A stretch of 23,232 nt of DNA from Limivivens sp034101475 (GCA_034101475.1 JAXEJQ010000019.1:1-23232), one strand, 5' to 3'. Shown: positions 13,716 to 22,396, counted from the stretch's first letter. The notes: a model not told the origin generated them from the sequence alone. A program made the numbers and translations.

Positions 13716-16160
13716 ATGGAGGTTAAGAAAATTACCAGTGGAGAAGGACAGGTGCTGATTCGTACGGAGGAAGGTACTTATGGGTTCTTCGGCATTTCAG
13801 ATGCGGTGATGCGTTTGGTTTTTACCAAAAAAGAGGAGATTCAGAATGAGTCCCTGATGATTGAGAAGGATGTCTATGAACGCAGACAGCCCCTGTATGT
13901 GGAGGATGGGGAAAGCGAGATTACGGTGTTTGCAGGCCGGATCCGGGCAGTGCTTTCCAAGAAAAACGGCGCTGTGACCTGGATGGACGCGGACAGCGGA
14001 GAAACCTGGCTGCGTGAAGCAGGCCGGGACATGTGCGAGGAGGAGGTTGTTCGTTATACCACAGGCGGCGAGGCACCGGTGGTGAAACGGGTGAAAACCG
14101 TTGACGGCGAGCGCAGTTTTATTGAAAACTTAAAGCAGGTGACAGACCGGAAGGCCTATCGGGCCAGACTGTATTTTGACTGGGAGGAGGATGAAGGCAT
14201 TTACGGGCTGGGTCAGGCTGAGGAGGGGATTTACAATTATCGCCATCATACCCAGTATCTGTATCAGCATAACATGCGGATTCCCATGCCCATGTTTGTG
14301 TCTTCCAAAAACTATGGGATTCTGGTGGACTGCTGTTCCCTGATGACCTTCCAGGACGATGAAAACGGTTCTTACCTGTTTCTGGATACGGTGGATCAGA
14401 TGGATTATTACTTTATTGCAGGAGAGAAGCTGGACGATGTGATTGACGGCTATCGGATGCTTACCGGGAAGGCTGCCATGCTTCCCAAGTGGGCCTACGG
14501 TTACGTGCAGTCCAGGGAGGCCTATCATACAGCGGACGAACTGCTGGAAATCGGAGAGGAATACCGGAAACGGGGGGTTCCTCTGGACTGTGTGGTTCAG
14601 GACTGGAATACCTGGAAGCCCGGGATCTGGGGTGAGAAGAAAGTGGATCCCTCCCGTTACGCAAACCTGAAAGAGGTCAATGAGAAGCTTCATGAAATGA
14701 ATATCCACACCATGGTGTCCGTGTGGCCGAATATGGCGGAGGGCGGGGAAAATCACCGGGAATTTGTGGAAAACAATCAGATTCTGGGAGATTTTTCCAC
14801 CTATGATGCATTTAATGAGGAGGCCCGGGAAAGATACTGGAGACAGGCAAAGGAAGGCCTGTTCGATCAGGGCTTTGATTCCTGGTGGTGTGATTCCACA
14901 GAACCCTTCAGCGGCCCGGACTGGGGCGGTCCGGTCAAACGGGAACCCTGGGAGCGCTACAGCCTGGTGGGCGGTGAACACAAGAAATATCTGGATGCTG
15001 CTCAGGTGAACGCCTTTGCGCTGATGCATGCCAAAGGTATTTTCGAAAACCAGAGGAAGGACGTGCCGGATAAGCGAGTGCTGAATCTGACCCGATCCGG
15101 CTATGCGTCTCAGCAGAAGTATGGTGTCATGCTGTGGTCAGGAGATATTTATGCTTCCTGGAAAACGCTGAAGCGGCAGATCGCAGAAGGGCTGAACATG
15201 GCCATGAGCGGCATGCCTTACTGGACGCTGGATATCGGTGCGTTTTTCGTGGTGGGGAGTGCCTGGCAGAAACGCGGCTGCGGCTGCAGTACCAATCCGG
15301 ATCCCCTGTGGTTCTGGACCGGAGAATACAATGACGGCGTGGATGATCTGGCTTACCGGGAGCTGTATACCCGCTGGTTCGAGTTTGGTACTTTTCTGCC
15401 CATGCACCGTTCCCATGGGACGGATACACCCAGGGAGATCTGGAATTTCGGAGAACCCGGAACGCTGTTCTATGAGACACTGAAAAAATATATTGAACTG
15501 CGGTATCATCTGATGCCCTACATTTATTCTCTGGCCGGGAGTGTGACGCTGAGAAACGACACGATTATGCGCAGTCTGCTCTTTGACTTCGGAAATGATC
15601 CGAAATCCAGGGAAATCGGGGATGAATACCTGTTTGGACCGGCCTTTCTGGTGTGTCCCGTTACGGAACCCATGTATTATGAGGCGGGCAGCAGACCCAT
15701 TGACCGGGAAAAGACATGGCGCTGTTATCTCCCGAAGGGAGCCAGCTGGTACCATTACTGGACCAGAAAGAAATACGAAGGCGGTCAGGAGGTCACGGTA
15801 AAGGCAGAACTGGGTGATCTGCCGCTGTTTGTACGGGCAGGAAGCATTCTTCCCACCAACGGAGAGGAGATCCAGTACGCTGCCCAGAAGCTGACGAAGC
15901 CGGTGCGTCTGGAGATTTATCCGGGAGCGGACGCGGAGTTTACCCTCTATGAGGATGCCGGGGACGACTATGGCTATGAACGGGGTGAGTATCTTCAGAT
16001 TCCCCTGTTCTGGGATGAGTCGGAAAAATGTCTGACCATTGCAGCTGCCGTGGGTTCCTATCCGGGAATGCCGGAAAACCGCGGGTTTACAGTCGTTTTA
16101 GGAGAAACAGAGAAGACGGTTTCCTATACGGGAACCGAAATGCGGGTGTCGTTCCGCTGA
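13716..16160 (+). CDS. Glycoside hydrolase family 31 protein (alpha-glucosidase/alpha-xylosidase type)
   Basis: Retaining alpha-glycosidase, 814 aa, without a signal peptide, so probably cytoplasmic and acting on imported oligosaccharides. An N-terminal beta-sandwich (about 1-240) precedes the (beta/alpha)8 barrel. The catalytic nucleophile is Asp393 in SWWCDSTEPF, the family W-x-D-x-x-E signature, and the likely acid/base is Asp477 in LWSGDIYASW. Other typical segments are PKWAYGYVQSREAY, MSGMPYWTLDIGAF and TFLPMHRSHGTDTPREIW. C-terminal beta domains include LPLFVRAGSILP. AAGGAG lies 8 nt before the ATG. GH31 includes glucosidases, xylosidases and transferases, and the substrate cannot be settled here. 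A small hairpin (13671-13688) without a T run lies between this gene and the lipoprotein gene. Confidence 0.93.
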   Translation: MEVKKITSGEGQVLIRTEEGTYGFFGISDAVMRLVFTKKEEIQNESLMIEKDVYERRQPLYVEDGESEITVFAGRIRAVLSKKNGAVTWMDADSGETWLREAGRDMCEEEVVRYTTGGEAPVVKRVKTVDGERSFIENLKQVTDRKAYRARLYFDWEEDEGIYGLGQAEEGIYNYRHHTQYLYQHNMRIPMPMFVSSKNYGILVDCCSLMTFQDDENGSYLFLDTVDQMDYYFIAGEKLDDVIDGYRMLTGKAAMLPKWAYGYVQSREAYHTADELLEIGEEYRKRGVPLDCVVQDWNTWKPGIWGEKKVDPSRYANLKEVNEKLHEMNIHTMVSVWPNMAEGGENHREFVENNQILGDFSTYDAFNEEARERYWRQAKEGLFDQGFDSWWCDSTEPFSGPDWGGPVKREPWERYSLVGGEHKKYLDAAQVNAFALMHAKGIFENQRKDVPDKRVLNLTRSGYASQQKYGVMLWSGDIYASWKTLKRQIAEGLNMAMSGMPYWTLDIGAFFVVGSAWQKRGCGCSTNPDPLWFWTGEYNDGVDDLAYRELYTRWFEFGTFLPMHRSHGTDTPREIWNFGEPGTLFYETLKKYIELRYHLMPYIYSLAGSVTLRNDTIMRSLLFDFGNDPKSREIGDEYLFGPAFLVCPVTEPMYYEAGSRPIDREKTWRCYLPKGASWYHYWTRKKYEGGQEVTVKAELGDLPLFVRAGSILPTNGEEIQYAAQKLTKPVRLEIYPGADAEFTLYEDAGDDYGYERGEYLQIPLFWDESEKCLTIAAAVGSYPGMPENRGFTVVLGETEKTVSYTGTEMRVSFR

Positions 16161-16194
16161 ATATACACAATATGGTAAAGGAGGAAGCCCGCAG

Positions 16195-18327
16195 ATGTAT
16201 GTAATTAAAAAAGACGGGACTCAGGAAGAATTTAATGTGGATAAAATCATTGCGGCCATCAACAAATCGGCTGCCAGGATTCTGTATAAATTCTCAGATC
16301 AGGAGATCGATTTTATCTGCCGGTATGCCAGAGAGCGGGCAGGTTCTCTGGGAAAAGAAGGGATTACCATTCAGGAGATGCACAACATCGTGGAGGGAGC
16401 CCTGGAGCAGGTGAATCCGGATGTGGCCAAGAGCTACCGGGATTACCGGAATTATAAGCTGGATTTCATCCATATGATGGATGAGGTTTATACGAAGAGC
16501 CAGTCCATCCGCTACATCGGGGACAAGAGCAATGCCAACACAGACAGCGCGCTGGTGGCTACCAAACGGAGCCTGATTTTTAATGAGCTGAACAAAGAGC
16601 TGTACCGGAAATTTTTTATGAACCGCAGTGAGCTGCAGGCCTGCAAAGACGGCTATATTTATATTCATGACCAGTCCGCCAGACTGGATACCATGAACTG
16701 CTGTCTGTTTGATGTGGCCAATGTGCTGCAGGGCGGTTTTGAGATGGGCAATGTCTGGTATAATGAGCCGAAAACCCTGGACACCGCCTTTGATGTAATG
16801 GGAGATATTATTCTGAGCACCGCTGCCCAGCAGTACGGCGGCTTTACGGTGCCGGAGGTGGACAAGGTGCTGGCGCCCTATGCGGAAAAGAGCTACCGGA
16901 AGTATAAGGAGGAGTTCCTGAAATATGTGGATCCTGAGTGGGACAAGGCTCAGGCCCAGGCAGAAAAATATGCCATGGACAAGGTTCGGAGAGATTTTGA
17001 ACAGGGCTGGCAGGGCATTGAGTACAAGCTGAATACAGTTGGATCCTCCCGGGGAGATTATCCTTTCGTGACGGTGACCATCGGCCTTGGAACCAAACCT
17101 TTTGAAAAAATGGCATCCATTTCTCTGCTGAACGTACACCGGATCGGCCAGGGAAAACCGGGAAATAAAAAACCGGTGCTGTTTCCGAAGATTGTATTTC
17201 TTTACGACGAAAATCTCCACGGCGTGGGGAAGGAGTGCGAGGATGTGTTTGAAGCAGGCGTGGCCTGCTCTGCCAAAACCATGTACCCGGACTGGCTGTC
17301 CATGACTGGAAAGGGCTACATTTCCAGTATGTACAAGCGTTACGGAAAGGTGATCAGTCCCATGGGCTGCCGTGCCTTTTTGAGCCCCTGGTATGAACGG
17401 GGAGGCATGCATCCGGCAGATGAAGATGATACGCCGGTATTTGTGGGGCGGTTCAATATCGGAGCCGTGAGTCTGCACCTGCCCATGATTCTGGCAAAAT
17501 CCCGCTCTGAGAGCAGGGATTTCTATGAGGTGCTGGATTATTATCTGGAGATGATCCGCGATCTTCATAAGCGGACCTATGAATATCTGGGCGCCATGAA
17601 AGCATCCACCAATCCGCTGGCTTACTGCGAGGGCGGCTTCTACGGCGGACATCTGAAGCCTCAGGAGCGCATTAAGAAAATATTAAAGCCCATGACAGCA
17701 TCCTTCGGTATCACGGCCCTGAACGAACTGCAGGAGCTCTACAACGGAAAATCCATTGCCGAGGATGGACAGTTCGCCCTGGAGGTATTGGAATATATCA
17801 ACAAAAAGGTGAATCAGTTTAAAGAGGAGGACGGCTGGCTGTATGCCATCTACGGAACCCCGGCGGAAAGCCTCTGCGGTCTTCAGGTGGAGCAGTTCCG
17901 GAAGATGTACGGAATTGTGGAAAATGTTTCGGACCGGCCTTATGTGAGCAACAGCTTCCACTGCCATGTGACTGAGGATCTGACGCCGATCCAGAAGCAG
18001 GATCTGGAGGGGAGATTCTGGGAGCTGTGCAACGGCGGAAAGATTCAGTATGTCCGTTATCCCATTGATTATAATATAGAAGCGATTAAAAGCCTGATCC
18101 GCCGTGCCATGGATCTGGGTTATTATGAGGGCGTCAATCTGTCCCTGGCCTACTGTGATGACTGCGGCCATCAGGAGCTGGAGATGGATGTGTGTCCGAA
18201 ATGCGGTTCCAGGAACCTGACGAAGATTGACCGGATGAACGGGTATCTGTCCTACAGCAGGGTCCACGGGGACACGCGGCTGAATGCAGCCAAGATGGCG
18301 GAGATTGCAGAGCGAAAATCCATGTAG
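16195..18327 (+). CDS. nrdD: Anaerobic ribonucleoside-triphosphate reductase (class III)
   Basis: Glycyl-radical enzyme, 710 aa, that makes deoxyribonucleotides from ribonucleoside triphosphates without oxygen. An N-terminal ATP-cone (MYVIKKDGTQEEFNVDKIIAAINK) provides allosteric control. The catalytic barrel includes NCCLFDVANVLQGGFEMGN and YCEGGFYGGHLKPQERI. Near the C-terminus a zinc site is formed by Cys654, Cys657, Cys667 and Cys670, followed by the radical Gly683 in RMNGYLS. AAAGGAGG precedes the ATG, 34 nt after the GH31 stop. The activating radical-SAM enzyme NrdG is usually encoded directly downstream in clostridia; here a hairpin and an MscS gene follow instead, so nrdG must lie elsewhere. 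Confidence 0.96.
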   Translation: MYVIKKDGTQEEFNVDKIIAAINKSAARILYKFSDQEIDFICRYARERAGSLGKEGITIQEMHNIVEGALEQVNPDVAKSYRDYRNYKLDFIHMMDEVYTKSQSIRYIGDKSNANTDSALVATKRSLIFNELNKELYRKFFMNRSELQACKDGYIYIHDQSARLDTMNCCLFDVANVLQGGFEMGNVWYNEPKTLDTAFDVMGDIILSTAAQQYGGFTVPEVDKVLAPYAEKSYRKYKEEFLKYVDPEWDKAQAQAEKYAMDKVRRDFEQGWQGIEYKLNTVGSSRGDYPFVTVTIGLGTKPFEKMASISLLNVHRIGQGKPGNKKPVLFPKIVFLYDENLHGVGKECEDVFEAGVACSAKTMYPDWLSMTGKGYISSMYKRYGKVISPMGCRAFLSPWYERGGMHPADEDDTPVFVGRFNIGAVSLHLPMILAKSRSESRDFYEVLDYYLEMIRDLHKRTYEYLGAMKASTNPLAYCEGGFYGGHLKPQERIKKILKPMTASFGITALNELQELYNGKSIAEDGQFALEVLEYINKKVNQFKEEDGWLYAIYGTPAESLCGLQVEQFRKMYGIVENVSDRPYVSNSFHCHVTEDLTPIQKQDLEGRFWELCNGGKIQYVRYPIDYNIEAIKSLIRRAMDLGYYEGVNLSLAYCDDCGHQELEMDVCPKCGSRNLTKIDRMNGYLSYSRVHGDTRLNAAKMAEIAERKSM

Positions 18328-18351
18328 GATCCGCCTGCAGGACAGGAATGG

Positions 18352-18377
18352 AAAGGCCCGGGGGTTCCGGGGCTTTT
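18352..18377 (+). terminator. Hairpin terminator after nrdD
   Basis: AAAG-G-CCCGG (18352-18361) pairs with CCGGG-G-CTTT (18367-18376) around one G-G mismatch and a 5-nt loop, ending in TTTT. It lies between nrdD and the MscS start, so it may terminate or reduce read-through. Confidence 0.55.
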
Positions 18378-18431
18378 CTGACGGAAAAGATCTTCCGGAA
18401 AATTCCGGGAAGAACAGGAAAGGAGACGGGA

Positions 18432-19277
18432 ATGCAGATGGTCAATGATTTTTTTGCCGGACTGGCTGAGGTGAAATGGCTGGCCGTCTTTTTGGAGGCG
18501 GTTTTGATTCTGGTGTTTACCTGTCTGGTGGTTCGACTGATTCACCGGGCTTTCCAGCGCATAGGGAATCAGAAGAATCTGAATCTTAAGTTTTTAAAGA
18601 GCTTTCTGACCGGTCTGGTCTGGGTGCTGGGGGTGATCCAGGTGATTGCGTTGATTCCCGGCATGTCGAACCTCACCAGGACCGTTCTGGCAGGCTCCGG
18701 GATTGCCGCGGTGGTGATCGGACTTGCGGCCCAGGAATCCTTCAGCAACCTGATCAGCGGCATGCTGATTGCCATTTTTCATCCCTTTCAGGTAGGAGAC
18801 CGGGTTCATCTGATCAACAGCAATATTACCGGCTGGGTGGAGGATATTACCCTGCGGCATACGATTATCCGCACGGTTTCCAACAGCCGGATTATCATTC
18901 CGAACGCAGATATGAGCAAGGAAAAAATCGAAAATTCGGATTACAGCGACAGTGCGGCTTCCACCTTTCTGGAAGTTTCCGTGGCTTATGAGAGCGATCT
19001 GGAAAAAGCCATGGAGGTCATGGCCCGGGTCATTGGGGAGCACCCCATGTTCTATGATACCCGTACGGAGGAGCAGAAGGAAGAGGGCATCCCCAGGGTT
19101 AAGGTTTTTGTCAAGGAGTTTGGAGACAGCGGAATCGTACTGCGGGCCGGAATGTGGACCAAAACGGCTAATGAGAACTATGAGGCCTGCAGCGATGCAC
19201 GGCTGGGAATAAAAAAAGCCTTTGAAGAGGAAGGAATCGAGATTCCCTATCAGAAAGTGATCCTCATGAAAAGTTGA
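18432..19277 (+). CDS. MscS-family mechanosensitive ion channel
   Basis: Small membrane channel, 281 aa, expected to open under membrane tension and release solutes during osmotic downshock. Three hydrophobic segments precede the conserved pore-lining helix and beta domain: LAGSGIAAVVIGLAAQESFSNLISG, then HPFQVGDRVHL, GWVEDITLRHTIIRT and RIIIPNADM. The C-terminal alpha-beta domain follows (SVAYESDLEKAMEV to the end). AGGAG at 18421-18425 supports the ATG at 18432; the in-frame ATG at 18348 lies just before the nrdD terminator hairpin, has no ribosome site and would add non-conserved residues. Its function is independent of its neighbours as far as can be seen. Confidence 0.93.
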   Translation: MQMVNDFFAGLAEVKWLAVFLEAVLILVFTCLVVRLIHRAFQRIGNQKNLNLKFLKSFLTGLVWVLGVIQVIALIPGMSNLTRTVLAGSGIAAVVIGLAAQESFSNLISGMLIAIFHPFQVGDRVHLINSNITGWVEDITLRHTIIRTVSNSRIIIPNADMSKEKIENSDYSDSAASTFLEVSVAYESDLEKAMEVMARVIGEHPMFYDTRTEEQKEEGIPRVKVFVKEFGDSGIVLRAGMWTKTANENYEACSDARLGIKKAFEEEGIEIPYQKVILMKS

Positions 19278-19286
19278 AAAAAGCTA

Positions 19287-19314
19287 TTGACTTCTGTTGC
19301 GGTTATGATATGAT
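19287..19314 (+). promoter_or_regulatory. Promoter for the tandem MATE genes (TTGACT-N16-TATGAT)
   Basis: TTGACT (19287-19292) and TATGAT (19309-19314) with a 16-nt spacer lie just after the MscS stop and 37 nt before the first MATE start. No terminator is seen between MscS and this promoter. Confidence 0.6.
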
Positions 19315-19350
19315 AGGCAATGCTATAAAACAAGACATGAGGCGGGACAG

Positions 19351-20706
19351 ATGGAACGAGATATGACCACAGGAAATCCGGGGAAGATATTGCTGAATTT
19401 TACGATCCCGGTTTTTATTGGAAATGTATTTCAGCAGTTCTACAGTATGGTGGACACCGTAATTGTAGGGAAATTTGTAGGGACAAAGGCGCTGGCCGGC
19501 GTGGGGGCCACCGGGACGATCAGCTTTCTGATCATCGGATTTCTGGCGGGGATGACCACGGGCTTTACGGTTCTGACCGCCCAGCGGTTCGGGGCCGGAG
19601 ACGTGAAAGGAATGCACAAAACGGTGGGTTCTGCTGCGATCCTTTCCCTGATTGTATCCACAGTCATGACGGTGATCAGCCTGCTTGGGATGAAAGCGCT
19701 GCTGCGTTTTCTGAATACGCCGGAGGATATTTTTGAATATGCATATTCTTATATAATGGTGATCTGCGCAGGGATTTTTGCACAGGTGCTTTATAATCTG
19801 CTGGCGAGTCTCCTGCGGGCTCTGGGAAACAGCAGGACTCCGCTGTTTTTCCTGATTTTGTCCGCAGTGCTGAATGTGGCGCTGGATTTGCTGCTGATTA
19901 TCGGCTTTGGCATGGGAGCGGCGGGAGCCGCTTACGCCACGGTGATTTCTCAGGGGATTTCCGGAGGGCTTTGCCTGGTTTATATTGTAAAGAAGGTTCC
20001 GGCTCTTCATCTGGAAAGGGATGACTGGAGACTGGACTGGCATGTGGCAAAGATCCAGATGGGAATCGGATTTCCCATGGCTTTTCAGTATTCCATTACG
20101 GCTCTCGGCAGCATGATGGTTCAGTGGGCACTGAATCTGCTGGGTTCCACTGCGGTAGCAGCTTTTACAGCTGCCTGCAAAATCGAGCAGGTGGTTACTC
20201 AGGCCTATGTGGCCCTGGGGACGGCCATTGCCACCTATACGGCTCAGAATGTGGGAGCAGGCCAGGTGAAACGGATCCGTCAGGGGTTTCGTGCCGGACA
20301 GGCCATGGGCTGTGCCTACGCGGTTGTGACAGGGCTTCTGGTGGCCTATTTCGGAAAATATATGACTTACCTGTTCATTTCTGAGGATGTGGAGGAAGTC
20401 ATCAGTTATGTGGGGATTTACTTAAAATGCAGCAGCTGCTTTTTCATTCCTTTGTTGTGGGTAAACCTGTACCGGAATGGAATTCAGGGGATGGGCTACG
20501 GTCTGCTTCCCATGATGGCAGGGGTGGCCGAGCTGGTAGGAAGAGGCATCGTGGCCGTGATCGCAGCCAGGATGCACAGCTATGTGGGGATCTGCATGGC
20601 CAGCCCGGCAGCCTGGGTGCTGGCAGGTACGCTGCTTCTGGTGCTGTACTTCTATGTCATGAAGCAGCAGGAGAGAAGGTTTTCAGGGAGGATAGTAAAA
20701 GGATAA
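19351..20706 (+). CDS. MATE family efflux transporter (first of a tandem pair)
   Basis: Multidrug/toxin-extrusion-type membrane transporter, 451 aa, with the usual twelve hydrophobic segments in two homologous halves. Typical N-terminal sequence is TTGNPGKILLNFTIPVFIGN, followed by FQQFYSMVDTVIVGKFVGTKALAGVGATG; the second half has TAQNVGAGQVKRIRQG. The family exports cationic drugs or metabolites using Na+ or H+ gradients; the substrate is unknown here. The ribosome site before the ATG at 19351 is weak (GGCGGGA). An in-frame ATG at 19363 is possible, but the longer N-terminus matches relatives. Its stop is only 2 nt before the next MATE gene, so the two are cotranscribed. Confidence 0.93.
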   Translation: MERDMTTGNPGKILLNFTIPVFIGNVFQQFYSMVDTVIVGKFVGTKALAGVGATGTISFLIIGFLAGMTTGFTVLTAQRFGAGDVKGMHKTVGSAAILSLIVSTVMTVISLLGMKALLRFLNTPEDIFEYAYSYIMVICAGIFAQVLYNLLASLLRALGNSRTPLFFLILSAVLNVALDLLLIIGFGMGAAGAAYATVISQGISGGLCLVYIVKKVPALHLERDDWRLDWHVAKIQMGIGFPMAFQYSITALGSMMVQWALNLLGSTAVAAFTAACKIEQVVTQAYVALGTAIATYTAQNVGAGQVKRIRQGFRAGQAMGCAYAVVTGLLVAYFGKYMTYLFISEDVEEVISYVGIYLKCSSCFFIPLLWVNLYRNGIQGMGYGLLPMMAGVAELVGRGIVAVIAARMHSYVGICMASPAAWVLAGTLLLVLYFYVMKQQERRFSGRIVKG

Positions 20707-20708
20707 TC

Positions 20709-22067
20709 ATGAAAAAATCATACGAAATCGACATGTGCAACGGCGGCCTCTGGGGAAAGATACTGATGTTTTCTTTCCCCTTAATGCTGTCAGGCATTCT
20801 TCAGCTTCTGTTTAATGCAGCGGATATTGTGGTGGTGGGCCGCTTCGCGGGCAGCCACGAAATGGCGGCTGTGGGAGCCACCGGCGCCCTGATTAATCTG
20901 CTGGTCAATGTTTTTATCGGCCTGTCCATCGGCACCAACGTTCTGACGGCCCGTTTCTGCGGGGCAGGGGATAAACGGGGCGTGGAGGATACGGTACATA
21001 CGTCAGTCCTGATCAGTGTGATTTCCGGCGGGATTCTGCTGGTGATGGGGTTGCTGGCTGCCAGACCCATGCTGGAGTTCATGGGGACGCCGGAGGAGGT
21101 GCTGGATTATGCTGTTCAGTACATGAAAATTTACTTTATGGGCATGCCGGTGATGCTGCTTTACAATTTCGGAGCGGCGATTCTTCGCGCAGTGGGCGAT
21201 ACCAAGCGCCCTCTTTATTTTCTCACGGCTTCCGGTGTGATCAATGTAATTTTTAACATGATTTTTGTGATTGTATTCCATCTGGGAGTAAAAGGAGTTG
21301 CCCTGGCCACTGTGATTTCCCAGACCATTGCGGCAGTGCTGGTTGTACGGTGTCTGATGAAAACGGACGGCGTTTACCGTCTGGAAATCCGGAAGCTGGC
21401 CATTCATAAAAAGGTTCTGATTCAGATGCTTCAGGTGGGACTGCCGGCGGGAATTCAGGGAGCGGTGTTCTCGGCTTCCAATGTCCTGATCCAGTCTGCC
21501 ATGAATTCCTTTGGAGCCATTGCAGTGGCCGGATGTACGGCTGCGGGCAACCTGGAGGGATTTGTCTATACTTCCATGAACGCAGTGTCTCAGACGGCTA
21601 TGAGCTTCACCGGCCAGAATTTCGGTGCCGGGAAATACAAACGGATTGATAAAATCATGGTCTGCTGTATGATGGTGGTGACAGTGACAGGCCTGATTGT
21701 GGGCGGTCTGATGGTGCTGTTTGGAAAGCAGCTTCTGGGAATTTATTCAGCAGATCCGGAAGTCGTCCGCTATGGACTGATTCGTATGAGAATTATCTGT
21801 CTTCCCTATTTCCTCTGCGGCATTATGGAGGTTATTGTGGGCAGTGTCCGGGGAATGGGGCATTCAGTGGTTCCGATGATCGTGGCGCTTCTGGGGGCCT
21901 GCGGCCTTCGGGTTGTCTGGATTTTTACGGTATTTGCGATGAACCATACCATCGAAATCCTTTATCTGTCCTATCCGGTTACCTGGACGGTGACGGCGGC
22001 AGTTCAGTTCTGCTACTGGATGAAGGTGAGATCTTCTGCGGGGCGGGCAAGAACAAAAGTCGGATAA
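20709..22067 (+). CDS. MATE family efflux transporter (second of a tandem pair)
   Basis: Second MATE protein, 452 aa, clearly related to but diverged from the first. It begins MKKSYEIDMCNGGLWGKILMFSFPLMLSG, followed by LFNAADIVVVGRFAGSHEMAAVGATG; the second half has TGQNFGAGKYKRIDKI and ends with a basic tail (RSSAGRARTKVG). AAGGA, within the end of the upstream gene, lies 6 nt before the ATG. The frame is open farther upstream to 20427, but that part overlaps the first MATE gene out of frame and is not real. A hairpin overlapping its stop codon probably ends the transcript. MATE proteins usually work as monomers, so the pair may have different substrates. Confidence 0.93.
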   Translation: MKKSYEIDMCNGGLWGKILMFSFPLMLSGILQLLFNAADIVVVGRFAGSHEMAAVGATGALINLLVNVFIGLSIGTNVLTARFCGAGDKRGVEDTVHTSVLISVISGGILLVMGLLAARPMLEFMGTPEEVLDYAVQYMKIYFMGMPVMLLYNFGAAILRAVGDTKRPLYFLTASGVINVIFNMIFVIVFHLGVKGVALATVISQTIAAVLVVRCLMKTDGVYRLEIRKLAIHKKVLIQMLQVGLPAGIQGAVFSASNVLIQSAMNSFGAIAVAGCTAAGNLEGFVYTSMNAVSQTAMSFTGQNFGAGKYKRIDKIMVCCMMVVTVTGLIVGGLMVLFGKQLLGIYSADPEVVRYGLIRMRIICLPYFLCGIMEVIVGSVRGMGHSVVPMIVALLGACGLRVVWIFTVFAMNHTIEILYLSYPVTWTVTAAVQFCYWMKVRSSAGRARTKVG

Positions 22068-22079
22068 TTCCGGCTTTTT
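22059..22079 (+). terminator. Terminator overlapping the end of the second MATE gene
   Basis: GTCGGA (22059-22064) pairs with TCCGGC (22069-22074), including one T-G pair, with loop TAAT and then TTTTT. A second hairpin, TTCCGCTT/AAGCGGAA (22078-22098), follows at once without a T run. Confidence 0.6.
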
Positions 22080-22130
22080 CCGCTTTACAGAAGCGGAATG
22101 CTGTAAAATGGAACAGGAGAGAAGTTCCGA

Positions 22131-22159
22131 TTGTTTTTTATGACAAAACGCTATATAAT
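22131..22159 (+). promoter_or_regulatory. Possible promoter (TTGTTT-N17-TATAAT) at the edge of repeat B1
   Basis: A perfect -10 TATAAT (22154-22159) overlaps the first bases of direct repeat B1, with TTGTTT 17 nt upstream. It could drive the cysteine-protein gene at 22430 through the structured repeat leader. Confidence 0.45.
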
Positions 22160-22206
22160 GAGCCAAGGGACAAATGGACATGAAAATCCGTGCTTGCATG
22201 GATTTT
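22157..22206 (+). repeat. 50-bp direct repeat, copy B1, with hairpin
   Basis: Identical to 22347-22396 except T versus C at 22194/22384. In this copy GACATGAAAATCC (22177-22189) pairs perfectly with GGATTTTCATGTC (22200-22212), a 13-bp stem with a 10-nt loop that extends 6 bases beyond the repeat. Confidence 0.95.
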
Positions 22207-22242
22207 CATGTCTATGGGGACCGCAAAACATGAGCAAGCAGC

Positions 22243-22343
22243 CATTTTTCGCAGAAAAATGAGCGAATTGCGAATGTTTTCGTCGATTTTGGAAGTGCGG
22301 AGCACGGAAAAATCGACGGAAGGCTCATATGACGGGCAATTCA
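22243..22343 (+). repeat. Dispersed structured repeat, copy B
   Basis: Homologous to 12170-12292 by ordered exact blocks: GAAAAATGA (22254), GAATTGCGA (22265), CGATTTTG (22284), GTGCGGAGCAC (22295), AGGCTCA (22321) and CGGGC (22333). CATTTTTC/GAAAAATG (22243-22250, 22254-22261) is a hairpin. CGTCGATTTT (22281-22290) pairs with AAAATCGACG (22309-22318), capped by GTGC-GGA-GCAC. ATGAGC (22259-22264) can pair with GCTCAT (22323-22328), while GAATTGC (22265-22271) can pair with GCAATTC (22336-22342); the two helices interleave like a pseudoknot. The first of these competes partly with the CATTTTTC hairpin. Confidence 0.7.
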
Positions 22344-22346
22344 CCA

Positions 22347-22396
22347 AATGAGCCAAGGGACAAATGGACATGAAAATCCGTGCCTGCATGGATTTT
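22347..22396 (+). repeat. 50-bp direct repeat, copy B2
   Basis: Second copy of the repeat at 22157-22206, offset by exactly 190 bp. Here the 3' arm stops after GGATTTT, so only a 7-bp AAAATCC/GGATTTT stem can form, followed by GAAAAAAA. The ribosome site of the next gene lies about 20 nt downstream. Confidence 0.95.

Noticed and set aside
16164..16180. NrdR-box-like sequence before nrdD (ACACAATATGGTA)
   Set aside because: It matches only about 10 of 16 consensus positions by eye, is single rather than tandem, and no promoter is seen beside it.
20427..20708. Upstream extension of the second MATE gene
   Set aside because: It is the out-of-frame shadow of the first MATE gene; the family N-terminus and ribosome site are at 20709.
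21864..22389. Two minus-strand reading frames (21864-22199 and 22138-22389) beginning with the same MQARIFMSICPLAH sequence
   Set aside because: Their identical N-termini come from the 50-bp direct repeats, they lack ribosome sites, and they run antisense through the repeat and MATE gene. They look like repeat artefacts.
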